Shown here: in pieces, positions 1 through 8,840 of the stretch
How the letters are laid out: the number at the start of each line of letters is the position of its first letter
Numbering within the stretch: position 1 is the first letter of the stretch
NCBI GenBank assembly: GCA_023663635.1
Contig: JAMPHD010000001.1
Location: 72,695 to 136,694 of the forward strand
DNA: 64,000 nucleotides
Reading direction: 5' to 3'
From: Acetatifactor muris
GTDB taxonomy: Bacteria > Bacillota > Clostridia > Lachnospirales > Lachnospiraceae
Position numbers and translations under genes: made by a program
Notes under the pieces: generated by a model
The model's database searches: none
What the model was told of the DNA's origin: nothing
The model's input: only the letters and a program-made list of their open reading frames with translations

Positions 1-2109
1 GGCATGGGACATGGGGAGTGGGCCGTGGTGGAGCATTACGCCCATGATCTGTATTTTGAGTCCGCGGGCACGATCCTGACATTGATCACGGTGGGAAAAT
101 ATCTGGAGAGCCGCTCCAAGGGCAGGACGAGCGAGGCCATCACCAAGCTCATGGATCTGTCTCCCAAGACGGCCATCCGTCTGCGGGAGGACGGCAGCGA
201 GGAGGAAGTGCCCACGGAGGCGCTGCGCGCGGGGGATATCTTCCTGATCAAGCCCGGGAGTCTGGTGCCCGTGGACGGCACGGTGCTGGAGGGGACTTCC
301 GGCGTGGACGAGGCGGCCATCACCGGGGAGAGTGTCCCTGTGGAGAAACAGGCGGGAGACAGAGTGATCTCCGCTACGTTAAACAAGGCGGGTTTCCTGA
401 AATGTCGCGCGGACCGCGTGGGAGAGGATACCACGCTCTCGCAGATCGTGCGTCTGGTGGAGGAGGCCTCCGGCAGTAAGGCTCCCATTGCCCAACTGGC
501 GGATAAGGTGGCGGGTGTATTTGTCCCCGCGGTCATGGGGATCGCGTTCTTCACGCTGATCGTTTGGCTGGCGGTGGGCGCGGGCGCAGAGTTTGCCATC
601 TCCTCGGCCATTGCCGTATTGGTCATCTCCTGTCCCTGCGCGCTGGGACTGGCCACCCCGGTGGCCATCATGGTGGGAACCGGCGTGGGCGCGGGCAACG
701 GCATTCTGATCAAATCCGGGGAGGCGCTGCAGCGGGCCCGGGATGTGGATACGGTGGTGCTTGACAAGACGGGCACCATCACCGAGGGCAATCTGAAGGT
801 GTTGGATCAGTTCGGATATGTGAAAGGGATGTCCCTTGAGACCGTCCTTGCAGCGGCGGCGGCTCTGGAGCGAAAGAGCGAGCATCCTCTGGCGGACGCG
901 GTGATCAAAGCCGCGGAGCAGGGCGGCTGTCCGGAGTATCCCGTGCGGGATTTTAAGGCCGTGTTCGGCAGAGGGATCCAAGGCGTGTTGGAACAGGACG
1001 TTTTGGTGGGCGGTTCGGAGCCCGTCAGGGCAGGGCGTATGGTCTATGTGGGCAATCGGGCTTATCTGGAGGAGGCGGGAGTTTTGACCCGCGCGGAGAC
1101 TGTCGGGCAGATGAGCGCGGAGCAGCTTGAAACGGCGCTGAACGACTTGGCCGATGAGGGGCGCACTCCTCTTCTGGTGGCGGAGGAGGACCGTATCCTG
1201 GGAATCATCGCCGTGGCGGACGAGGTCAAGTCGGGCTCCCTGGCGGCCATCCGCGCCTGGAAAAAGATGGGCGTGCGGGTGGTGATGCTCACCGGCGACA
1301 ATAAGCGGACCGCTCAGGCAGTGTGCAGGAGGATGGAGCTCTCTGAGGTGATAGCGGAGGTGCTCCCGCAGGACAAGGAGAGGGAGATCCGCAAACTGCA
1401 GGAGTCCGGCTGCAGGGTGGCCATGATCGGTGACGGCATCAACGATGCTCCGGCGCTTATGACGGCGGACGTGGGCATGGCCATCGGCGCGGGGACGGAC
1501 GTGGCCATAGAGAGCGCGGACATCGTCCTCATGAAAAATGATCTGCGGGACGCGGTGACGGCCATGCAGCTCAGCCGTCAGGTTATCCGCAATATCAAAC
1601 AGAACCTGTTCTGGGCCTTTTTCTACAACTGCATTGGTATCCCTCTGGCCGCAGGGCTTTGGTATCCGTTATTCCATATCCGCCTGAATCCCATGTTCGG
1701 CGCGGCGGCCATGAGCATGAGCAGCATCTTCGTGGTGGGCAACGCGCTGCGGCTCAAAGGATTCAAGGGCAGTTTTGGACGGGGGAAGACAGAGAATGTG
1801 GTCGGCGGGCGCGATGAGGAAACGCAACCGGACCGGAAGACGGAGCACCGGTTGAATTCAAAAACTATACAACAGACAGAGCAAAAAGGAGGAAATGAGA
1901 TGAAGAAAGTGATCACAGTGGAAGGCATGATGTGCGGTCATTGTACCGGAAGGGTGCAGAAAGCCCTGGAGGCAGTGGAAGGCGTGACGAGAGTTGTCAT
2001 GAGTCTGGAGGAGAAGACCGCCACGGTGGAACTGTCCGCGGAGGTGGCGGATGAGACGCTGAAGGCAGCAGTCACGGAGGCGGGCTATGAGGTGACGGCG
2101 ATCGCGTGA
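1..2109 (+). CDS. copA: Cu+-exporting P1B-type ATPase with C-terminal HMA domain (5' partial)
   Basis: This is a copper-exporting membrane ATPase whose N-terminus lies off the window. Visible in order are a transmembrane segment, the actuator-domain TGES loop, the metal-binding SCPCALG motif in a transmembrane helix, the phosphorylated DKTGT, the SEHPLA motif of the nucleotide domain, and the hinge GDGINDAPAL. The last two membrane segments carry YN and MSMSS, the pattern of Cu+ (P1B-1) pumps. After the last helix a roughly 40-residue charged, low-complexity linker leads without a stop into a heavy-metal-associated domain with GMMCGHC, an unusual C-terminal place for it. The linker reads like translated intergenic DNA, and the HMA part has its own start signal (see the nested copZ). 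The copper-pump call is firm from motifs; the full N-terminal domain content cannot be seen. Confidence 0.93.
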   Translation, partial: GMGHGEWAVVEHYAHDLYFESAGTILTLITVGKYLESRSKGRTSEAITKLMDLSPKTAIRLREDGSEEEVPTEALRAGDIFLIKPGSLVPVDGTVLEGTSGVDEAAITGESVPVEKQAGDRVISATLNKAGFLKCRADRVGEDTTLSQIVRLVEEASGSKAPIAQLADKVAGVFVPAVMGIAFFTLIVWLAVGAGAEFAISSAIAVLVISCPCALGLATPVAIMVGTGVGAGNGILIKSGEALQRARDVDTVVLDKTGTITEGNLKVLDQFGYVKGMSLETVLAAAAALERKSEHPLADAVIKAAEQGGCPEYPVRDFKAVFGRGIQGVLEQDVLVGGSEPVRAGRMVYVGNRAYLEEAGVLTRAETVGQMSAEQLETALNDLADEGRTPLLVAEEDRILGIIAVADEVKSGSLAAIRAWKKMGVRVVMLTGDNKRTAQAVCRRMELSEVIAEVLPQDKEREIRKLQESGCRVAMIGDGINDAPALMTADVGMAIGAGTDVAIESADIVLMKNDLRDAVTAMQLSRQVIRNIKQNLFWAFFYNCIGIPLAAGLWYPLFHIRLNPMFGAAAMSMSSIFVVGNALRLKGFKGSFGRGKTENVVGGRDEETQPDRKTEHRLNSKTIQQTEQKGGNEMKKVITVEGMMCGHCTGRVQKALEAVEGVTRVVMSLEEKTATVELSAEVADETLKAAVTEAGYEVTAIA
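1900..2109 (+). CDS. copZ: Nested copper chaperone (HMA domain) with its own start inside copA
   Basis: This in-frame internal start would give a free 69-residue HMA protein. A full AAGGAGG lies at 1886-1892, seven bases before the ATG at 1900. The product begins MKKVITVEGMMCGHC and has the size and metal-binding CxxC loop of CopZ-type Cu+ chaperones, which hand copper to CopA. Because the frame is open from copA, the same DNA can give both a CopA-CopZ fusion and free CopZ. Possible origins are loss of a stop codon between two adjacent genes or a real dual-output arrangement. The start signal is seen directly; use of both products is inferred. Confidence 0.7.
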   Translation: MKKVITVEGMMCGHCTGRVQKALEAVEGVTRVVMSLEEKTATVELSAEVADETLKAAVTEAGYEVTAIA

Positions 2110-2172
2110 GAGATTGCCTGAGAAAACGTGCAGCGGCAATGCCGGAGGAATAAAGCGTGAGGAGGAATCATC

Positions 2173-2679
2173 ATGAATACATTGGAAACGATCAAATCCC
2201 GCCGCAGCATTCGCAAATATGACGCGAATGCCGCCGTGCCGCGGGAACATGTCACCCAAATTTTGGAGGCGGCCATGATGGCTCCCAGCGCCTGTAATAC
2301 GCGCCCGTGGGAATTTGTGGTGGTGGAGAGCGGGGAAATGAAAGAGGAGATCATGAGAGTGATGCCCTACGCCCGGATGCTGGCCACGGCCCCTGTGGCC
2401 ATTGTGATCTGCGGAAGACCCGACCTGCAGGAAAATGTGTGCGAGGGGTTCTGGCCGCAGGACTGCGGCGCCGCCGCCCAGAATATTCTGCTGGCGGCCA
2501 AGGAATTGGGATACGGGACCTGTTGGTGCGGCTGTTATCCGCTTGCGCATCGGGTTGAGCCGATGCAGAAACTGTTGGATGTCAGCAGCATTCCCTTCGC
2601 CGTCATTGCCTTGGGTAAAGCGGAGGAGTCGCCGGCCGCCAAAGGTTTCTTTGATGAGACAAGGGTAAAGTATCTGTAG
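2173..2679 (+). CDS. Nitroreductase-family oxidoreductase
   Basis: This 168-residue protein is a small FMN-dependent nitroreductase-like enzyme that reduces nitro or quinone-type substrates with NAD(P)H. The N-terminal SRRSIRKYD motif binds FMN phosphate in this family, and APSACNTRPWEF and the later AAAQNILLAAKELGYGTCWCG stretch are typical. The start is set by GAGGAG about eight bases before the ATG. It lies 63 bases after copA/copZ with no terminator seen between, so it may share that transcript. Its physiological substrate cannot be told from sequence. A strong hairpin follows the gene. Confidence 0.88.
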   Translation: MNTLETIKSRRSIRKYDANAAVPREHVTQILEAAMMAPSACNTRPWEFVVVESGEMKEEIMRVMPYARMLATAPVAIVICGRPDLQENVCEGFWPQDCGAAAQNILLAAKELGYGTCWCGCYPLAHRVEPMQKLLDVSSIPFAVIALGKAEESPAAKGFFDETRVKYL

Positions 2680-2745
2680 GATATCCGGCGGCGGTATCTG
2701 ATTTCCGCGGGCAGCATGATTGAAAACACACCTGGAGCAGGAAGT

Positions 2746-2790
2746 GCCGCAAACTCGTGATTTTCAACGAATCAAGGGTTTGCGGCTTTT
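2746..2790 (+). terminator. Intrinsic terminator after the nitroreductase
   Basis: GCCGCAAAC (2746-2754) pairs perfectly with GTTTGCGGC (2778-2786), and an inner TGATT/AATCA stem extends it. A T run follows at 2787-2790. It separates the copA-nitroreductase transcript from the convergent AT-rich orphan. Confidence 0.75.
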
Positions 2791-2798
2791 CTCTCCAT

Positions 2799-3422
2799 TT
2801 AATAGTTGTGTGAGTAATAATCTAAAATTGGCACATCGTGGTCTGTCAGGTAGTTGCCTATAGCGGTCTCAATCTCGTGTCGGCTGTAATTCACATTGTT
2901 TAACTTCAAAGGAAAAACCAAGACAAATGAAGTATCCCATCTCTTGCCTAATTGATGAATGATTATGCCCGATGTATTGTAAGTCCAATGCCCGGATCTG
3001 TCCTTGTCATTATAGACATCCGCGCTTGGCGGGAGATCAAAATTTATATCGTTACTTTGCGCTACGACTCCAACATAGCCATCAGTTGTAAATTTCAGCC
3101 AAATGATGTCCCGTTCGTCCTCAAGCTGATAGTCGCGCTTTAATTTAGCGTAATCAATTTTACCGGGATCCATTTCGGGATTTGGTACTTTTGGCACGCC
3201 GATCATACTTAAACAGTCATTGACGAGATCTCCAACTTGAGCTCTCTCTTTCGGCTTTTTCAGTGCCTGTTCCAGAGCCTTATCCGATCGAAACGGATCT
3301 CCGAAACGGACAGATCTGCATCTCCAACACCCTTGTTCATTTTTGTAAAATGCGTCCGGGTTCTTTTTGAAATAGTCTTTGAAGTAGTGTTCGATAGTAC
3401 CGTTGTTATAAATTGTTTTCAT
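2799..3422 (-). CDS. Hypothetical protein, AT-rich orphan
   Basis: This 207-residue protein is not recognised. The start at 3422 is chosen because AGGAGG lies eight bases upstream; a longer reading frame exists but lacks a ribosome site. There is no signal peptide or membrane segment. It has a CWRC motif near residue 32, a lysine-rich N-terminal third, and a C-terminal half rich in aromatic and beta-type residues. Its base composition is clearly lower in GC than the flanking copA and clpB, and it is divergent from another AT-rich orphan at 3628. The two may have arrived together by transfer. No function is proposed. Confidence 0.7.
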   Translation of the reverse strand: MKTIYNNGTIEHYFKDYFKKNPDAFYKNEQGCWRCRSVRFGDPFRSDKALEQALKKPKERAQVGDLVNDCLSMIGVPKVPNPEMDPGKIDYAKLKRDYQLEDERDIIWLKFTTDGYVGVVAQSNDINFDLPPSADVYNDKDRSGHWTYNTSGIIIHQLGKRWDTSFVLVFPLKLNNVNYSRHEIETAIGNYLTDHDVPILDYYSHNY

Positions 3423-3563
3423 AGATGATCCTCCTGATAAGTTTATTCGCACAACACGTTTGTGATGTAGCTCATAACGCCTTAAGGCAAGCCACACCTG
3501 TGATTTACCTTATAATAGATCAAGGTTTCCGACTTGTCAAGGTATTTATCAGTTATTTCTCAC

Positions 3564-3592
3564 TTGAATTTTATTTTGGCCCGTTATATAAT
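3564..3592 (+). promoter_or_regulatory. Sigma-A-type promoter for the orphan at 3628
   Basis: TTGAAT (3564-3569) and TATAAT (3587-3592) are separated by exactly 17 bases. The -10 box ends 35 bases before the ATG at 3628, in the AT-rich divergent intergenic region. Confidence 0.6.
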
Positions 3593-3627
3593 ACTTATAT
3601 CCTAAAAAGAAAGAGTGTGGTAAAACC

Positions 3628-4113
3628 ATGTATATATACGATTTAGCTGTTTCGATGTCTGATAAAGAACTGATATTTGATGAGAAACTTATGGAGGCAA
3701 TAAAACAAGCCATTGATATAGCAAATAACTCATTTTCCGCAACCAGATATGATCGAAAGATTGAATTTATAGAGGCCATTAGCGATACAAGTATCCATTT
3801 GCGGATGACTTCACGCGATTCGATCAATGCAACCCGTTCTATTTCCAGTCTCTCTCGAGCCCTTGTGCAAAATGAACTCAAAAAAAAGTCGGGTCTTCTC
3901 GAAGGACATATTATTAATGGTTGTGTATTTAACACAAAACTTTTGGATCAGACTACATCTTCGATCAATGATCTGAATCCAACGGAAATTGTGCAGGAAG
4001 TGGTTGAAATAGTACTCGGACAAAAGTTCTTAAATGACAGAGAGCGGAGACTGGCCAGAGAAGCGAGCGATAAAATACGGGATATTGTAATAGAATATGT
4101 TAATAAAAAGTGA
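3628..4113 (+). CDS. Hypothetical protein, AT-rich orphan
   Basis: This 161-residue soluble protein is not recognised. It looks mostly helical, with several amphipathic stretches, and ends in a lysine- and arginine-rich helix. No catalytic motif, signal peptide or membrane segment is seen. The ribosome site before the ATG is weak; a second methionine at codon 10 (3655) is a possible alternative start. The codon and base composition is AT-rich, unlike clpB downstream and nitroreductase upstream. With its divergent neighbour it forms a small island of foreign-looking DNA. No function is proposed. Confidence 0.6.
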   Translation: MYIYDLAVSMSDKELIFDEKLMEAIKQAIDIANNSFSATRYDRKIEFIEAISDTSIHLRMTSRDSINATRSISSLSRALVQNELKKKSGLLEGHIINGCVFNTKLLDQTTSSINDLNPTEIVQEVVEIVLGQKFLNDRERRLAREASDKIRDIVIEYVNKK

Positions 4114-4244
4114 AACATAGAAAATGAAATATAGAAAATGTATGAGTACGAATAGGACAGATCAGGGAGAACAATTTAAATTTTGGTTTCAGCCTCTCCG
4201 TACCGCTTTACGGAAACTTTATGAATTTTTTATGGATATTTCTG

Positions 4245-4272
4245 TTGATTTTCCCGACAATAATGTTATAGT
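4245..4272 (+). promoter_or_regulatory. Candidate promoter of clpB
   Basis: TTGATT (4245-4250) and TATAGT (4267-4272) are spaced by 16 bases, about 50 bases before the clpB start. No CIRCE-type inverted repeat (TTAGCACTC-N9-GAGTGCTAA) or CtsR-type heptad repeat was noticed in the region 4114-4322. Confidence 0.45.
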
Positions 4273-4322
4273 GGTAATAGAACAGGTGGAATTGCAGGAA
4301 CGTGGCGGAAGGGGGAGAGTCT

Positions 4323-6908
4323 ATGAATATCCAAAAATTTACGCAGAAATCCATGCAGGCCGTGGAGCAATGCGAGAAACTGGCCTATGAATACGGCAAC
4401 CAGGAGATAGAGCAGGAGCATTTGCTCTACAGCCTCCTGACCATAGAGGACAGCCTGATCTTAAAGCTCGTGGAGAAGATGGGCATTGACAAAGATCATT
4501 TCGTGAACCGGGCCAAACAGGCGGTGGAGAAACGGGTGAAGGTGCAGGGAGGTCAGGTCTATGTCGGACAATACCTGAACAGGACGCTTTTGGGCGCGGA
4601 GGACGACGCCAAACAGATGGGGGACGAGTATGTCTCCGTGGAGCATCTGTTCCTGGCCATGATCCGGGAGCCGGACAGGGAGGTCGGGGAGATATGGAAG
4701 GAGTACGGCATTACCAAGGAGCGTTTTCTGCAGGCGCTCTCCACCGTGCGCGGCAATCAGCGGGTGACGGGGGACAATCCGGAGGCCACCTATGACACTC
4801 TGGAAAAATATGGTCAGGATCTGGTGGAGAAGGCGAGAAAGCAGAAATTGGATCCCGTGATCGGACGTGACGGCGAGATTCGAAATGTCATTCGCATCCT
4901 GTCCCGCAAGACCAAGAATAATCCGGTGCTCATCGGAGAGCCGGGCGTGGGCAAGACCGCCGTGGTGGAGGGTCTGGCGCAGAGGATCGTGCGGGGGGAC
5001 GTACCCCAGGGCTTGAAGGACAAGAAGATCTTTGCGCTGGACATGGGCGCTCTGGTGGCGGGAGCCAAATACCGGGGCGAGTTTGAGGAGCGGTTGAAGG
5101 CCGTGTTGGAGGATGTCAAGGGCAGTGACGGTCAGATCATCCTGTTCATCGATGAGCTGCACACCATCGTGGGCGCGGGCAAGACGGACGGCGCGTTGGA
5201 CGCGGGCAATATGTTAAAACCCATGTTGGCCAGAGGAGAGCTGCACTGTATCGGAGCCACCACATTGGATGAGTACAGGCAGTATATCGAGAAGGATCCC
5301 GCTCTGGAGCGGCGTTTTCAGCCTGTGACGGTGGATGAGCCCACGGTGGAGGATACCGTCTCTATTTTGAGGGGGTTAAAGGAGCGCTATGAGGTCTATC
5401 ACGGCGTGAAGATCATGGACAACGCGTTGGTCAGCGCGGCGGTGTTGTCCCACAGATATATCTCCGACAGATTTCTGCCGGACAAGGCCATCGATCTGGT
5501 GGATGAGGCCTGCGCCCTGATCAAGACGGAATTGGACAGCATGCCCACGGAGTTGGACGAGCTGCAGCGCAGATGCATGCAGATGGAGATCGAGGAGACG
5601 GCTCTGAAAAAAGAGGACGACAAGCTGAGCAGAGAGCGGTTGGCGCAGCTGCAGAAGGAGTTGGCGGAGTGCAAGGAGGAGTTCGCGGCCCGAAAGGCGC
5701 AGTGGGACAATGAGAAGGCCTCCGTGGACAGACTGAGCAGGCTCAGGGAGGAGATCGACCGCGTGGGCAACGAGATACAGATCGCCCAGAGAGAGGGCAA
5801 TCTGGAGAAGGCGGCGGAACTCTCCTACGGAAAACTGCCCGAACTCAGGAAACAGTTGGAGCAGGAGGAAGAGCGCGTGGGCGGCGGGGAGCTGACTCTG
5901 GTCAGGGAGAAAGTCTCCGATGAGGAGATCGCCCGCATCATCTCCCGTTGGACGGGAATCCCCGTGGCGAAACTCACGGAGAGCGAGCGCAATAAGACCC
6001 TGCATCTGGACGAGGAGCTGCACAGGCGGGTCATGGGGCAGGACGAGGCCGTCACCAAGGTGACGGAGGCGATCATCCGCTCGAAAGCGGGGATCAAGGA
6101 TCCGGAGAAACCCATCGGCTCTTTCCTGTTTCTGGGGCCCACGGGCGTGGGCAAGACGGAGCTTGCCAAGTCTCTGGCGGCCGCTCTGTTTGACGATGAG
6201 AACAACATGGTGCGCATCGACATGAGCGAATACATGGAAAAATACTCCGTGTCCCGTCTGATCGGAGCGCCTCCCGGATATGTGGGATATGAGGAGGGCG
6301 GTCAGCTCACTGAGGCCGTGCGCCGGAAACCGTACAGCGTGGTGCTCTTTGATGAGATCGAGAAGGCTCATCCGGATGTGTTCAATGTGTTGCTGCAGGT
6401 GTTGGACGACGGGCGGATCACCGACTCGCAGGGGCGTACGGTGGACTTCAAGAACACGATCCTGATCATGACTTCCAATATCGGAGCGCCCTATCTGTTG
6501 GAGGGGATCGACGCGGACGGCAACATCAGGCCGGACGCGGAGGAGGCGGTGATGCAGGAGCTGCGCGCGCGGTTCAGACCGGAGTTTCTGAACCGTCTGG
6601 ACGAGATGATCCTGTTCAAGCCGCTGACCAAGGACAATATCGGCGGCATCATCAAGCTGATCGTGGCGGACTTAAACCGCAGACTTAGTGACAGGGATCT
6701 GAGACTGGAATTGACCGCGGACGCGGAGAATCTGATCGTGGAACGGGCCTATGACCCCGTGTACGGCGCGAGACCCTTAAAGCGATATGTGCAGAAATAT
6801 GTGGAGACTTTGGCGGCCAAGCTGATCCTGGAGGACAGGGTACAGAGCGGGGATACCATACTCATTGATGAGGAAAACGGGGAATTGACGGCCAAGGCGG
6901 CCAACTGA
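4323..6908 (+). CDS. clpB: ClpB disaggregase
   Basis: This 861-residue AAA+ chaperone, full length for the family, extracts and refolds aggregated proteins together with DnaK/DnaJ. The order is: N-terminal Clp repeat domain (about 1-145), first AAA+ with Walker A GEPGVGKT and Walker B ILFIDELH, a long coiled-coil middle domain (about 405-525, rich in E, K, L, R) that defines ClpB rather than ClpC or ClpA, and second AAA+ with GPTGVGKT and [11 protein letters not shown]. The C-terminal arginine finger region (FLNRLDEMI) is intact. The start at 4323 has GGGGGAG upstream and gives the family's normal N-terminus MNIQKFTQK; an ATG seven codons upstream lacks support. The usual heat-shock operators were not seen. 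Confidence 0.97.
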   Translation: MNIQKFTQKSMQAVEQCEKLAYEYGNQEIEQEHLLYSLLTIEDSLILKLVEKMGIDKDHFVNRAKQAVEKRVKVQGGQVYVGQYLNRTLLGAEDDAKQMGDEYVSVEHLFLAMIREPDREVGEIWKEYGITKERFLQALSTVRGNQRVTGDNPEATYDTLEKYGQDLVEKARKQKLDPVIGRDGEIRNVIRILSRKTKNNPVLIGEPGVGKTAVVEGLAQRIVRGDVPQGLKDKKIFALDMGALVAGAKYRGEFEERLKAVLEDVKGSDGQIILFIDELHTIVGAGKTDGALDAGNMLKPMLARGELHCIGATTLDEYRQYIEKDPALERRFQPVTVDEPTVEDTVSILRGLKERYEVYHGVKIMDNALVSAAVLSHRYISDRFLPDKAIDLVDEACALIKTELDSMPTELDELQRRCMQMEIEETALKKEDDKLSRERLAQLQKELAECKEEFAARKAQWDNEKASVDRLSRLREEIDRVGNEIQIAQREGNLEKAAELSYGKLPELRKQLEQEEERVGGGELTLVREKVSDEEIARIISRWTGIPVAKLTESERNKTLHLDEELHRRVMGQDEAVTKVTEAIIRSKAGIKDPEKPIGSFLFLGPTGVGKTELAKSLAAALFDDENNMVRIDMSEYMEKYSVSRLIGAPPGYVGYEEGGQLTEAVRRKPYSVVLFDEIEKAHPDVFNVLLQVLDDGRITDSQGRTVDFKNTILIMTSNIGAPYLLEGIDADGNIRPDAEEAVMQELRARFRPEFLNRLDEMILFKPLTKDNIGGIIKLIVADLNRRLSDRDLRLELTADAENLIVERAYDPVYGARPLKRYVQKYVETLAAKLILEDRVQSGDTILIDEENGELTAKAAN

Positions 6909-6956
6909 CTGCCGGCCGCCCGGTTGGCGGCAGCAGCTGAAAATGATGTGAAGAAG

Positions 6957-6986
6957 GCGGGAGGGCGATCAAATCTGCCCTCCCGC
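6957..6986 (-). terminator. Hairpin between convergent clpB and ABC genes
   Basis: GCGGGAGGGC (6957-6966) and GCCCTCCCGC (6977-6986) form a perfect 10-bp stem. The loop contains the stop codon of the minus-strand ABC gene. On the minus strand it is followed by a pyrimidine-rich CTTCTTC, so it may stop transcription from that side; the T run is imperfect. Confidence 0.5.
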
Positions 6987-8840
6987 AAACTGTGTCATGT
7001 ATAGGTCGTAATAACTTCCCTTCTTTGCCAGGAGTTCCTCGTGATTGCCCATCTCCACCACGCGGCCCCGGTGCATCACCACGATCTTGTCCGCGTCTTG
7101 GATCGTGGAAAGTCTGTGGGCGATGATCAGGCTGGTGCGGTTCTTCATCAGTTTCACCATGGCATCCTGAATATTTTTCTCGGTTCTGGTGTCCACGGAG
7201 GAGGTGGCCTCGTCCAGGATCAGGATCTTGGGATCCGCCAACACCGCCCGGGCGATGGTGAGGAGCTGCCTCTGCCCTTGAGAGAGATGCGCGCCGGCCC
7301 GCACGAGCAGTGTTTGGTACTGCTTGGGCAGGTGGCGGATGAAACGCGCGGCATTGCTCATCTCGGCGGCCCGGATCACGGATTTTTCCGGGGCATCCGG
7401 ATCGGCGTATTTGATGTTATTTTCCACCGTGTCCGTGAAGAGCACCGTGTCCTGCAGCACGATGGCGATGTTGTGGCGCAGGGCATCCCGGCTGATATCG
7501 CGGATATTGACGCCGTCTATCAGGATCTCGCCGGAGTCCGCCGCATAGAAACGCATCAGCAGATTGACCACCGTGGTCTTGCCGCTGCCGGTGGCTCCCA
7601 CCAGAGCGATCTTTTGGCCGGGTTTCACCGTGAGATCAAAGTCCTGCAGCACGGGATTGCCCGGTATATAGGAAAAATGTACGTTGCGGAAAGTGATCTC
7701 ACCCTTGACGTTTTCGGGGATCAGGCTGCCGCTGTTGTCCTCATCGGGGTTGTCCAGGAGTTCAAAAATGCGCTCCGCTCCGGCCACGGCGGTCTGGAGA
7801 CTTCCGTAGAGTTGGGCGATCTCATTGATGGGACGGGAAAACTGCTTGGCATAGATGATGAAGGCGGAGATGGTTCCCACGGTGATCAGGCCTTTTAGCG
7901 CAAAATAGCCGCCGAAGGCGGAGACGATCACAAACCCCACATTGGAGATACAGTTCATGAGGGGACCCATGGATCCGCCCAAGATCTCGGCCCGGATACT
8001 GATCTTGGCGAGTTCATCCGAGGTGCGGTTGAATTCATCGATGACATCCGTCTGCTTATTGAAGGCCACAATGGACTTGTAGCCGGTGATCATCTCCTCG
8101 GAGTGGCCGTTGAGCTGCCCCATGACCTGAGAGCGCTTGCGATAGACCTTGCGCATGAGGGCGGACATCTTCCGGGTGACAAACACGGTGATGATGACCG
8201 TCACCATGGTGATGAGGGTCAGCTGCCAACAGTATCGGAACATGAGAGCCACGGTGCCGACTATGGTCAGAACGCCGGAGAAGAGCGAGCCCAGACTCTG
8301 AGAGATGGAGGTGGAAATATTTTCCACATCATTGGTCATGCGGCTCATGATATCTCCGTTGGAATGGGTGTCCAGATAGGGGATGGAGAGCCGGTCGATC
8401 TTGCGGAACAGATCGTGGCGCATCCTGCGCACGACTCTCTGGCTCAGGTGTGCGGACACATAGGTCTGGGCCAATGTGCAGAGTGTGCTGACCAGATACA
8501 CCGCGAGCAGCGCGATCAGCAGGGACGCCAACCGCTCCCATTCGCGCGCCAGGATCAGATCGATGCCCTCGCCCTGCAGGGCAGGGGCCGCCAGAGCGGT
8601 GAGTGTCACCAGGATCACGGAGCACAGAAGGATCAACAGAAGCAGTTTCTCCGCGCCGAGATAATGTGTCAGCCGTATCAGAGTGTGGCGGGCGTCCTTG
8701 GGTTTCTCAACCTCCTGCCCCATGGAGCCGGGGCCCCGTCTTCTCCCGCCGAAATTGACGGTGGGCATATTTTGTTTGGTGTAGGATTTTTCCGACATAT
8801 TTTCAACCCTCTTTATATTAGCCTTTGTTTTCCCGGTCAT
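6969..8840 (-). CDS. Heterodimeric ABC exporter subunit (canonical ATPase site)
   Basis: This 623-residue half-transporter has an N-terminal six-helix ABC exporter membrane domain (about 60-350) and a C-terminal nucleotide-binding domain. It shows Walker A GATGSGKT, signature LSQGQRQL, Walker B LILDEATS with the catalytic glutamate, and switch histidine AHRLST. It overlaps its partner by four bases (ATGA), so the two are translationally coupled and most likely form one heterodimeric drug, lipid or peptide exporter. Start is at 8840 by the overlap; an ATG at 8798 with GAGGG eight bases upstream is an alternative. The substrate cannot be told. The family resembles BmrC/BmrD and TM287/288. Confidence 0.93.
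   Translation of the reverse strand: MTGKTKANIKRVENMSEKSYTKQNMPTVNFGGRRRGPGSMGQEVEKPKDARHTLIRLTHYLGAEKLLLLILLCSVILVTLTALAAPALQGEGIDLILAREWERLASLLIALLAVYLVSTLCTLAQTYVSAHLSQRVVRRMRHDLFRKIDRLSIPYLDTHSNGDIMSRMTNDVENISTSISQSLGSLFSGVLTIVGTVALMFRYCWQLTLITMVTVIITVFVTRKMSALMRKVYRKRSQVMGQLNGHSEEMITGYKSIVAFNKQTDVIDEFNRTSDELAKISIRAEILGGSMGPLMNCISNVGFVIVSAFGGYFALKGLITVGTISAFIIYAKQFSRPINEIAQLYGSLQTAVAGAERIFELLDNPDEDNSGSLIPENVKGEITFRNVHFSYIPGNPVLQDFDLTVKPGQKIALVGATGSGKTTVVNLLMRFYAADSGEILIDGVNIRDISRDALRHNIAIVLQDTVLFTDTVENNIKYADPDAPEKSVIRAAEMSNAARFIRHLPKQYQTLLVRAGAHLSQGQRQLLTIARAVLADPKILILDEATSSVDTRTEKNIQDAMVKLMKNRTSLIIAHRLSTIQDADKIVVMHRGRVVEMGNHEELLAKKGSYYDLYMTQFAGGQI

Noticed and set aside
4124..4390. An 88-codon frame overlapping the clpB start
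   Set aside because: It runs through the clpB promoter and ribosome site in another frame and has no start signal of its own.
5376..6371. Long minus-strand open frames opposite clpB, and similar ones opposite thrS, feoB and iorA
   Set aside because: They mirror GC-rich codon usage on the coding strand, lack ribosome sites, and read as repetitive His, Leu and Arg-rich text; shadows of real genes.
8329..8625. Short frames on the minus strand inside the ABC gene in other reading frames
   Set aside because: They overlap conserved transporter sequence and carry no start signals.
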